Shown piece after piece: positions 1 to 5,173 of a DNA stretch of 5,173 nucleotides. A model generated the notes under the pieces. It had not been told where the DNA came from and made no database searches. It saw nothing but the letters and a program-made list of their open reading frames with translations. The stretch is from positions 1 through 5,173 of the forward strand of contig JBAZZE010000036.1 in NCBI GenBank assembly GCA_041658955.1, given 5' to 3'. Each line of letters starts with the position of its first letter. Position 1 is the first letter of the stretch. The translations under genes and the position numbers were made by a program. Source of the stretch: UBA2283 sp041658955 (lineage in GTDB: Bacteria; Patescibacteriota; Microgenomatia; UBA12405).

Positions 1-19
1 TTCGCCAATTTAACTAATC

Positions 20-658
20 GTGCTCTACATAATTTCAACACCAATTGGAAACTTGGGTGATATTACCCGAAGGGCTATTGAAGTCCTAGAGGAGATTGAT
101 GTATTACTTTGTGAAGATACTAGAAAGACAGGTCTACTACTTTCTAGTCTAAACATTGGTAACAAACCAAAACTAGTTTCATTTTATGATGAGGTAGAAC
201 GACAGAAAATCCCACAAGTAATTGACATGCTAAAAGAAGGTTTGGAAGTTGGACTAGTGACTGATGCGGGAACTCCTCTAATTTCTGACCCGGGGTGGTT
301 ACTAATTAAAAAATGTCAGGAATTAGGCTTACCATATACCGCCTTGCCGGGTCCGAGTGCAGTGATTAATGCATTAGTATTGTCTGGTTTGCCGGCGGCT
401 CGTTTTTGTTTTTTGGGTTTCTTACCCAAAAAGATCGGTGATATTAAAAAAATTATCAATAAATATAAAGATTTTGAGGGTACAAAAATTGTTTACGAAT
501 CCCCTCTTCGGGTCAAAAATACTTTAGCTGTAATCCGTGAAATTGTTGGTATTGATACTGAAATTAAAGTAATCCGGGAAATGACCAAAAAATTTGAAGA
601 AGTAAGCGACGGATCGGTAGGTGATATCCGTGGCGAAGTGGTGCTGATTTGGAACTAA
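20..658 (+). CDS. rsmI: 16S rRNA (cytidine1402-2'-O)-methyltransferase RsmI, short form
   Basis: By family knowledge this cytoplasmic enzyme transfers a methyl group from S-adenosylmethionine to the 2'-O of C1402 in 16S rRNA, in the decoding centre. The protein (212 aa) carries the tetrapyrrole-methylase fold motifs in RsmI form: STPIGNLGDIT (6-16), CEDTRKTG (31-38), VTDAGTPLISDPG (80-92), LPGPSAVINAL (109-119), FLGFLP (131-136), YESPLRV (159-165) and REMTKKFEE (186-194). Family members are usually about 275-290 aa. This one stops right after the final core strand (RGEVVLIWN), so the usual C-terminal helical domain is missing. The start is GTG; an in-frame TAA at 11-13 rules out a longer protein, and STPIGNLGD falls where the family N-terminus expects it. 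No Shine-Dalgarno is visible upstream. The gene converges on ppsA with a 5-bp gap. The family call is very secure. Confidence 0.96.
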   Translation: MLYIISTPIGNLGDITRRAIEVLEEIDVLLCEDTRKTGLLLSSLNIGNKPKLVSFYDEVERQKIPQVIDMLKEGLEVGLVTDAGTPLISDPGWLLIKKCQELGLPYTALPGPSAVINALVLSGLPAARFCFLGFLPKKIGDIKKIINKYKDFEGTKIVYESPLRVKNTLAVIREIVGIDTEIKVIREMTKKFEEVSDGSVGDIRGEVVLIWN

Positions 659-687
659 CTAGACTATTTGTTCTCCAAACGTTTTTT
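648..687 (+). terminator. Possible intrinsic terminator of rsmI, inside the ppsA 3' end
   Basis: An imperfect hairpin pairs TTTGGAAC (648-655) with GTTCTCCAAA (670-679), leaving a 2-nt bulge and a loop of about 14 nt. It is followed two bases later by six T's (682-687). The stem is short and bulged, so stability is modest. It starts within the last codons of rsmI and extends into the last codons of ppsA on the other strand. Only the rightward strand has the T-run, so it would serve rsmI and not ppsA. Confidence 0.33.
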
Positions 688-2928
688 CTCAGCCCAAGAA
701 ACTATTTCTCGAGTCCGATCGATAGCATCTGGTGAGACAGAGATGGAAGTGACTCCCCACTTAACTAATTTTTCAACTAATTCAGGATGATTGCTGGGAG
801 CTTGGCCACAAATTGAGGCAAGAATACCACGCTTTTTGGCCTTTGTAATGGCCCTTTTTAGACTCCATAATACTGCAGGATCAAGTTCATTAAAGTCTTT
901 GGCGACTTCACCGTTGTCACGATCTAGTCCTAAGGTAAGCATGGTCAAGTCATTGCTTCCAATACTAATACCGTCAATACCAACATCAATGAATTTGTCG
1001 AGAAGGATGACATTACTGGGGATCTCAACCATCATAAATAGTTTGAAGGTTGGAGAGCGAAGCAAGCCATGATCAGAAATAATCTTCTTGACCTTAAAAA
1101 GTTCATTGGGGGTGCGGACAAAAGGAATCATTAACCAAAGGTTTTTTAGATTTAGCTTGTTGCGAACCATTTTGATGGCTTCTAGCTCCATGCTAAAAAC
1201 ATCTGGACTGTTGATATATCTAGTGGCACCACGAAAACCCAATAGTGGATTTGGTTCCTCTGGTTCGTACAATTTACCCCACTTAAGAAAACGATATTCG
1301 TTAGTTTTAAAATCAGTGGCTCGGTAGACTACTGGGCGAGGTGAAAAGTTTTTACAAAATTTGGCAATATTCATAGCCAACTTTTCAATGTACTCAGTTT
1401 GACGTCCATCGGCAATCATTTTTTTAGGGTGAATCCCGATATTGGCGATCATAAACTCGGCACGAAGTAAACCGATCCCATCAACATAACGTTTACTAAT
1501 TTCTTTGGCGAGTTCTGGCTCTCCAAGGTTGACATAGACTTTGGTCGCTGTATTGATTTTTTTGGTAGAAGTTTTTTTGATAACTACTTCACCCTTAGGC
1601 ATTAGGTCACCAAACCATATTTCTCCGGTAGTGCCGTTAAGGGTCACGATGTCCCCTTCCTTAAGAACTTTAGTGGCAGTTTTAGTACCAACAACACAAG
1701 GGACTCCTAGCTCACGACTAACGATGGCGGCATGTGAAGTCTGACCACCTTTGTCAGTAATAATCCCGTTGACTTTTTTCATAGCCGGGACAAAATCAGG
1801 TGAGGTCATAGTGGTCACCAATATCTGACCTTTTTGGGCGCGATTAATATCTTTGGGAGAGCGGATAATAACGACTACCCCACTAGCATTTCCAGGGCTG
1901 GCGGACTCACCAGTAAGGTCTGGTTTGGCAGTAATAGTAGTTTGTTCATTGAGAACTTTTTGATTGGAAAGAATTGTGGTGATGGGTCTGGTTTGAACTA
2001 TGTAGACATCATCGTTTTGAATGGCAAACTCAATATCTTGAGGTTTACCATAATGGTTGTGGAGTTTTTGGCCTATTTTGGCGATTTTTATAGCTACTTG
2101 GTCTGAAATCTTGAATCTATTTTGTTTAGATTTTGGTACTGGGACTTCGTGGGTTTCATTTTGAGTTTTGACTAGTTGAACGTCTTGAGAGATGTGGTTT
2201 TTGGAGACGATACTCCAATTACTTTTATCAAGAATTATTTGATCTGGAGTTACTTGACCTTGGACAATATATTCACCTAGACCCCAGATAGTTTCGACAA
2301 TGATTTGATTTTTATTGTTACTGACAGGATTGACAGTAAACATAATCCCCGAGATTTCTGATTGAATTTGTTTTTGAATAGGGACTGCGACACCTACTTT
2401 AAAGTGATCGTATTTTTTCTTAACCCGATAGAAAATAGATCGAGGAGTAAAAAGTGATGCCCAACAATCACGAACACGATTAACTACATTGGCTTCGCCA
2501 ATAACATTTAGAAAAGTTTCTTGCTGACCGGCAAAAGAAGCATCGGCTGAATCTTCGGCGGTGGCAGAAGAACGGACGGCAACGGGGGCATTGGCAATAC
2601 CCATAAAACCGGATAGTTTTTTATAGTTGGCCATGATCTCAAAAGCCAACGCTTCTGGAAGTGGCGACTTTTTAATGATGGATTTTATTTTCTTTGAAGC
2701 ACTTAAAAGCTGATCTGGCTGGTCAACATCCATGGTTTGAAGAATGTCTCCAATTACTTTTTTAAGATTGTTGTCTTTAATGAATTGAAAATAGGCAGTG
2801 GAAGTGACTACAAAACCATTTGGAACTGGAATACCCAAGTTGTACATTTCACCCAAGTTAGCGCCCTTACCACCAACTATATTGACATCCTCAAAATGTA
2901 TTTCTTTAAACCAAAGTGTGTTTTTCAT
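664..2928 (-). CDS. ppsA: Phosphoenolpyruvate synthase (pyruvate, water dikinase)
   Basis: Catalyses pyruvate + ATP + H2O to PEP + AMP + phosphate, the gluconeogenic bypass of pyruvate kinase (family knowledge). The 754-aa protein has all three expected domains. The N-terminal ATP-binding domain has GGKGANLGEM (19-28), VRSSATAEDSADASFAGQQE (118-137) and QTRPIT (312-317). The swivelling phosphohistidine domain has GGQTSHAAIVSRELG, with His399 as the phosphorylated residue. The C-terminal PEP/pyruvate barrel has GIGLLRAEF (484-492), YRATDFKTNEYR (535-546), GFRG (564-567), MVEIPSN (633-639), GSNDLTM (657-663) and CGQAPS with the catalytic Cys707. It is slightly shorter than E. coli PpsA (792 aa), with no key motif missing. 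PPDK is less likely given the length and the PpsA-style HxE linker; rifampin phosphotransferase is excluded by the intact barrel. The start is ATG with no Shine-Dalgarno. It lies 51 bp downstream of the holA-like gene on the same strand. Confidence 0.97.
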   Translation of the reverse strand: MKNTLWFKEIHFEDVNIVGGKGANLGEMYNLGIPVPNGFVVTSTAYFQFIKDNNLKKVIGDILQTMDVDQPDQLLSASKKIKSIIKKSPLPEALAFEIMANYKKLSGFMGIANAPVAVRSSATAEDSADASFAGQQETFLNVIGEANVVNRVRDCWASLFTPRSIFYRVKKKYDHFKVGVAVPIQKQIQSEISGIMFTVNPVSNNKNQIIVETIWGLGEYIVQGQVTPDQIILDKSNWSIVSKNHISQDVQLVKTQNETHEVPVPKSKQNRFKISDQVAIKIAKIGQKLHNHYGKPQDIEFAIQNDDVYIVQTRPITTILSNQKVLNEQTTITAKPDLTGESASPGNASGVVVIIRSPKDINRAQKGQILVTTMTSPDFVPAMKKVNGIITDKGGQTSHAAIVSRELGVPCVVGTKTATKVLKEGDIVTLNGTTGEIWFGDLMPKGEVVIKKTSTKKINTATKVYVNLGEPELAKEISKRYVDGIGLLRAEFMIANIGIHPKKMIADGRQTEYIEKLAMNIAKFCKNFSPRPVVYRATDFKTNEYRFLKWGKLYEPEEPNPLLGFRGATRYINSPDVFSMELEAIKMVRNKLNLKNLWLMIPFVRTPNELFKVKKIISDHGLLRSPTFKLFMMVEIPSNVILLDKFIDVGIDGISIGSNDLTMLTLGLDRDNGEVAKDFNELDPAVLWSLKRAITKAKKRGILASICGQAPSNHPELVEKLVKWGVTSISVSPDAIDRTREIVSWAEKKRLENK

Positions 2929-2934
2929 AAATTA

Positions 2935-2940
2935 ATAATA
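2935..2940 (-). promoter_or_regulatory. Possible -10 element immediately upstream of ppsA
   Basis: On the minus strand TATTAT lies 6 nt before the ppsA ATG. A start of transcription 6-8 nt after it would coincide with the start codon, giving a leaderless mRNA. Upstream there is only a T-rich tract and no convincing -35 box. The 51-bp gap from the holA-like gene would also allow read-through, so this may be an internal operon promoter or chance A/T richness. Confidence 0.3.
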
Positions 2941-2979
2941 CGCTAAAAATGAAAAACAAAAAACGACTTAGGTGTGGTT

Positions 2980-3597
2980 TTATCGGAGTAGGGGTAAGAG
3001 GACTCTTTCCAAAGCAATATCTTTAGGGAGGGATAGCTGGCCAGTTTTGTATTGGTACTCTAATTCAATTAGTTGCAGATAAGTTTTAACTAACACTGGT
3101 TGGGAATAGGCTGAACGAGTAGTAAGCTGTCGACGAATAGTTCCTTTAAGTAAGTAGAAAAATAGATCAAATAAATCTTTGCCACATATTTCGTGATATT
3201 GCTTTATAAAACGCGACAAGTTATGTGGTTTTAATGAATTTATACAGGCAAAAATATGGTTGTCTGCTTTAAACTTTTGAATTGTTGCCTGAGGAAAAGT
3301 TTTTAACTGGACAACTGTAAGCATTTTGTCTTGCCAAAGAACAATATCGGTTTTGGAATTTAAAAGAAGAGGAATTAATTTGGTTTGGGTTGATTTGGTG
3401 ATGCTAAAAAAATTATCGATAGCGATTAGTTGACTTTCGGCAAACAGAGAACCACCTTGAAGAAAATTATTGATCTGATCTAGATTTATATTTTTGGAAT
3501 CGAGATGGAGTACTTGTGACTCCCCCATTTTTTCAAAGGTTGACAGATAGGCTTGGCGACTAAGAGAAAGGTCGTCGCCATGAAAAATTGTGATCAC
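2980..3597 (-). CDS. holA: DNA polymerase III delta subunit-like protein (short)
   Basis: Delta is the clamp-loader subunit that opens the beta sliding clamp during replication (family knowledge). The 205-aa product begins MITIFHGDD and continues to SRQ (13-15), matching the delta N-terminal pattern of a hydrophobic strand, a GDD/GED and an Arg. It also has a GGSLFAESQLIAIDNF segment (48-63), like the delta 'LFGEKRLVVIEN' strand, then DIVLWQD (84-90). Near the C-terminus, LIELEYQYKTGQLSLPKDIALERVLL (176-201) resembles the last helices of delta ('E..lKTGk.....ALE.li'). Usual delta is about 330-340 aa, so this is a compact or divergent form with a shortened middle. The start is GTG, with a TATAAT 5 nt upstream and no Shine-Dalgarno. 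No in-frame alternative upstream start is seen. ppsA follows 51 bp downstream. I am fairly sure of the fold family and less sure that it is the replicative delta. Confidence 0.68.
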   Translation of the reverse strand: MITIFHGDDLSLSRQAYLSTFEKMGESQVLHLDSKNINLDQINNFLQGGSLFAESQLIAIDNFFSITKSTQTKLIPLLLNSKTDIVLWQDKMLTVVQLKTFPQATIQKFKADNHIFACINSLKPHNLSRFIKQYHEICGKDLFDLFFYLLKGTIRRQLTTRSAYSQPVLVKTYLQLIELEYQYKTGQLSLPKDIALERVLLPLLR

Positions 3598-3601
3598 AAT
3601 T
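3586..3601. promoter_or_regulatory. Perfect 16-bp palindrome over the holA start; candidate operator
   Basis: AATTGTGATCACAATT is identical to its own reverse complement across all 16 bases; the flanking pair (A/G) breaks the symmetry. It contains the GTG start codon and next codons of the holA-like gene and begins 1 bp from its TATAAT box. It therefore covers the expected transcription start. A dimeric repressor bound here would block initiation. In RNA, the arms could alternatively form a 6-bp A/U-rich stem with a GAUC loop, but only if transcription begins further upstream. No regulator is encoded in the window. Confidence 0.45.
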
Positions 3602-3602
3602 G

Positions 3603-3608
3603 ATTATA
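3603..3608 (-). promoter_or_regulatory. -10 element (TATAAT) of the holA-ppsA unit
   Basis: A consensus TATAAT on the minus strand sits 5 nt before the GTG start of the holA-like gene. The predicted transcription start falls on the start codon, implying a leaderless message. The hexamer 17 bp further upstream (AGAATA) is a poor -35, and there is no extended -10 TG. The box lies in the short divergent intergenic region shared with the hydrolase gene. Confidence 0.5.
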
Positions 3609-3647
3609 GCCGATACAGGTTGGTATATTCTTTTATTAATCGTGACT

Positions 3648-3667
3648 TATAGTGTTGTATAGTGGTG
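3648..3667 (+). promoter_or_regulatory. Tandem 10-bp repeat with two TATAGT -10-like boxes before the hydrolase gene
   Basis: Two copies of a 10-bp unit differ at one base: TATAGTGTTG (3648-3657) and TATAGTGGTG (3658-3667). Each begins with the -10-like hexamer TATAGT. The first lies 8 nt before GTG 3662 and the second 7 nt before ATG 3671. The duplication thus places a possible promoter box at a leaderless distance from either candidate start. No good -35 box is visible for either copy. Confidence 0.35.
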
Positions 3668-3670
3668 TAT

Positions 3671-5044
3671 ATGGACACAAACATGGAAGATATGAGCGTA
3701 CATGGTTTTAATAAAGAACTTTTTGCTGAAAGTAAGGTTGTCATACCAGAAAAACCCCTAGAATTTACCGCTTACCCGGAACAAGGACTGTACAATGATG
3801 CTTTGGCTTGGGCTGTAAAAAAGAGTAACTCCATTGTGGACAAATTTGTGGGCTTGGGGTTAGTTGATGTGGAAGATGCCGCTGGTTTTAAAATAATGTC
3901 CAATGAGTCAAAAATAACTGATTCAGCAGACGTTCCAAACACTAGCGAGACGGAAATTGATCGACCTGACCAATTAAGAAATAGACATCACAGAATTTAT
4001 AAAGAGATTATCGAAAATTTAGGCGAAGCACCGGAAGTTGGAGCTGAAAAAATGGCTGATCCTCAGGTACTAAAGTTATTAGAAGAATCGAGGTACCTTG
4101 ACCAGATTGCTGATCAAACTGTTAGGAATCAAAAAGACATTACAGTAGAATTTGCTGGTATCGGTACAGTTGGCTGTCGGGCAGTTGAAGTTATTTCTCC
4201 AGTTGAAACCGAAGAAGAATTTAATGACCGACCTTTGGTGATTTACATTGGGGGTTATGGGACCGAAGGAGCTTCAATTATGCCGATGATGTATGAGTTG
4301 CCGCTGAATGGACTCGATGTTGTTGGTCTGGGGTATCCAGACTCACAGTCAGGTGTATTAACTGATAAGTTTGCCCAACAGGTTGAACAATCATCTTCAT
4401 TGCAGGCACATGCAGAATTGTATAAAGCAGTAGTAAAGTCATATAAAGAAAAATATCCAGGTAAACCAATTCAGCTTTGGGGGCAATCTACGGGAGCTCT
4501 AGTTATTGCTGATATGCTCAGTGACCCAGAATTTTCTGGAGAAATAACTGAAGCAGTATTAATTGGTTCGGCAGGGGCTATGGAAATGTCACCAGTGAAA
4601 CAAGCGGTTGAATATGTAGCTGAGGTAGGTGCTTTAGCCGGAAGAATTGACAGAGCACCAATGTACAACTATGTTGTTGGTCTTAAAAATAAGCCAGAAT
4701 CGGCAGAAGAGATCGAAGCAAAAAAACAACATGATGTATTAATGAATCGGGTGTGGGGTGAGGTGAGAGCGAGAACATGTAAGAGGCAAAGTGCTTATGA
4801 CACTGCTAGAGTAGCAGAAGGCGGAAATATCTTTTTTGTAACAGGGGGAAAGGATAAGACTACTAGAGACTTCGAAAGGTTCAATCAGGAGTCAGTCAAG
4901 GAAAATGAAAAAACCGGTAGTAATCAATGGGTGGTACTTCACAACAAGGATGGAAGACACCAGGATACAAATACAATGGCAGATCTATTGGTACCGCAAA
5001 TACTCAATGCTAAAAAGAAATTACAGAACGATAACTTGCATTAA
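3671..5044 (+). CDS. Cytoplasmic alpha/beta hydrolase with a long N-terminal extension
   Basis: A serine hydrolase of unknown substrate, about 457 aa. Numbering here counts from the alternative GTG at 3662 (460 aa). The C-terminal two thirds has the alpha/beta-hydrolase order: strand and oxyanion-type loop LVIYIGGYGTEG (192-203), nucleophile elbow LWGQSTGAL with Ser276 (272-280), acid-bearing strand NIFFVTGGKD with Asp398 (389-398), and GRHQD with His433 (431-435). The stretch at about 310-385, rich in charged residues, is probably the lid. Residues 1-160 match nothing I recognise; they are polar, acidic in places and largely helical in appearance. There is no signal peptide or membrane segment, so it is likely cytosolic. 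ATG 3671 is chosen because a TATAGT lies 7 nt upstream; GTG 3662, ATG 3683 and ATG 3692 are alternatives. The gene diverges from the holA-like gene. Esterase, lipase-like, thioesterase or peptidase activity are all possible. Confidence 0.88.
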   Translation: MDTNMEDMSVHGFNKELFAESKVVIPEKPLEFTAYPEQGLYNDALAWAVKKSNSIVDKFVGLGLVDVEDAAGFKIMSNESKITDSADVPNTSETEIDRPDQLRNRHHRIYKEIIENLGEAPEVGAEKMADPQVLKLLEESRYLDQIADQTVRNQKDITVEFAGIGTVGCRAVEVISPVETEEEFNDRPLVIYIGGYGTEGASIMPMMYELPLNGLDVVGLGYPDSQSGVLTDKFAQQVEQSSSLQAHAELYKAVVKSYKEKYPGKPIQLWGQSTGALVIADMLSDPEFSGEITEAVLIGSAGAMEMSPVKQAVEYVAEVGALAGRIDRAPMYNYVVGLKNKPESAEEIEAKKQHDVLMNRVWGEVRARTCKRQSAYDTARVAEGGNIFFVTGGKDKTTRDFERFNQESVKENEKTGSNQWVVLHNKDGRHQDTNTMADLLVPQILNAKKKLQNDNLH

Positions 5045-5061
5045 ATCAACTAAATGTGAGC

Positions 5062-5079
5062 CCACTGTACCACAGGTGG
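5062..5079 (+). other. Small hairpin downstream of the hydrolase gene
   Basis: CCACTGT (5062-5068) pairs with ACAG-TGG (5072-5079), with one bulged G (5076) and a 3-nt ACC loop. It lies 17 nt after the hydrolase stop. No T-run follows closely; the nearest is TTTT at 5086-5089, interrupted from the stem by AACCCA. It also overlaps the candidate GTG start of the next frame. This is either a weak terminator-like or mRNA-end structure, or chance. Confidence 0.25.
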
Positions 5080-5173
5080 AACCCATTTTCGATAGCGTAA
5101 TCAAGACGTATTATAAACTGCAGGAACTTGGTATCCAAGAGGTAAACGGCAAAATAGTCTTTATTGATAATAT
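5076..5173 (+). CDS. Partial hypothetical protein, 5' end only, runs off the window
   Basis: From GTG 5076 a frame stays open to the window edge (32 complete codons), reading VEPIFDSVIKTYYKLQ and then ELGIQEVNGKIVFIDN. The composition is protein-like: codons favour G/A at position one, and an amphipathic helix leads to a beta strand. I do not recognise the family. The same frame is open further back to ATG 5007, which would overlap the end of the hydrolase gene by 38 nt; the GTG is preferred because it leaves a normal 31-bp gap. No Shine-Dalgarno is visible. The exact antisense frame is also open, so the strand is probable and not certain. It could be co-transcribed with the hydrolase. Confidence 0.42.
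   Translation, partial: MEPIFDSVIKTYYKLQELGIQEVNGKIVFIDN

Noticed and set aside
1..60. C-terminal end of an upstream rightward gene overlapping rsmI (frame open from base 1 to TGA 58-60)
   Set aside because: Only 19 codons are visible, with no recognisable sequence, and it would overlap rsmI by about 40 nt. Stops in the other frames at 11-13 and 15-17 are equally good candidate gene ends.
791..2106. Several rightward open frames of 67-93 codons within ppsA
   Set aside because: They are antisense to well-conserved PpsA motifs, have no family resemblance and are explained as shadows of the real gene.
2737..2946. Rightward 69-codon frame over the ppsA 5' end
   Set aside because: Antisense to the conserved PpsA N-terminus and ends in the short intergenic gap; no start signal or recognisable product.
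2929..2979. Terminator between the holA-like gene and ppsA
   Set aside because: T-rich runs are present on the minus strand but no stem precedes them, so nothing argues against read-through.
3586..3601. Reading the palindrome as a CRP/FNR site
   Set aside because: CRP and FNR sites separate the half-sites by several bases; here TGTGA and TCACA abut with no spacer, so the match is only superficial.
4278..4668. Two leftward frames of 63-65 codons within the hydrolase gene
   Set aside because: Antisense to the conserved oxyanion and nucleophile-elbow region; low-complexity, non-protein-like translation.
5062..5089. Intrinsic terminator for the hydrolase gene
   Set aside because: The stem has a bulge and a tight loop, and no T-run follows directly, so it is listed only as a hairpin.
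5046..5173. Leftward open frame ending at TGA 5046-5048
   Set aside because: It is the codon-aligned antisense of the rightward frame. Its third codon positions are more G/C-rich than the other genes, while the rightward frame has the better codon pattern. It is not fully excluded.

Overview
The window is a gene-dense, moderately A/T-rich bacterial fragment. It holds four complete protein genes and probably the 5' end of a fifth. There are no RNA genes, insertion sequences, CRISPR arrays or long repeats. Small versions of core proteins suggest a reduced-genome lineage, possibly the Patescibacteria/CPR: an RsmI of 212 aa without the usual C-terminal domain and a DNA polymerase III delta-like protein of about 205 aa. 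This placement is an inference from protein style, not a demonstrated assignment. UGA is used as an ordinary stop as far as can be seen; no gene needs it as a sense codon.

Layout, left to right. rsmI (20-658, +) encodes the 16S rRNA C1402 2'-O-methyltransferase. It converges, with a 5-bp gap, on ppsA (664-2928, -), which encodes phosphoenolpyruvate synthase. Upstream of ppsA on the same strand, 51 bp away, lies a holA-like delta subunit gene (2980-3597, -); the two may form a short operon. A 64-73 bp divergent intergenic region separates holA from a rightward gene (about 3671-5044, +) for a cytoplasmic alpha/beta hydrolase with a long, unrecognised N-terminal region. From about 5076 to the window edge a rightward open frame looks like the start of another protein.

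None of the gene starts has a recognisable Shine-Dalgarno sequence. At three of them a -10-like hexamer (TATAAT, TATTAT, TATAGT) sits only 5-8 nt before the start codon, which suggests leaderless or nearly leaderless transcripts. The most distinctive non-coding signal is a perfect 16-bp palindrome (3586-3601). It covers the holA GTG start and lies directly after its TATAAT box, where an operator could act.

The genes do not form one pathway. They cover ribosome maturation (RsmI), pyruvate/PEP metabolism (PpsA), replication clamp loading (delta) and an unassigned hydrolysis. I see no clear evidence of a novel defence or mobile system. The best leads are the palindrome, the start-site architecture and the unusual hydrolase.
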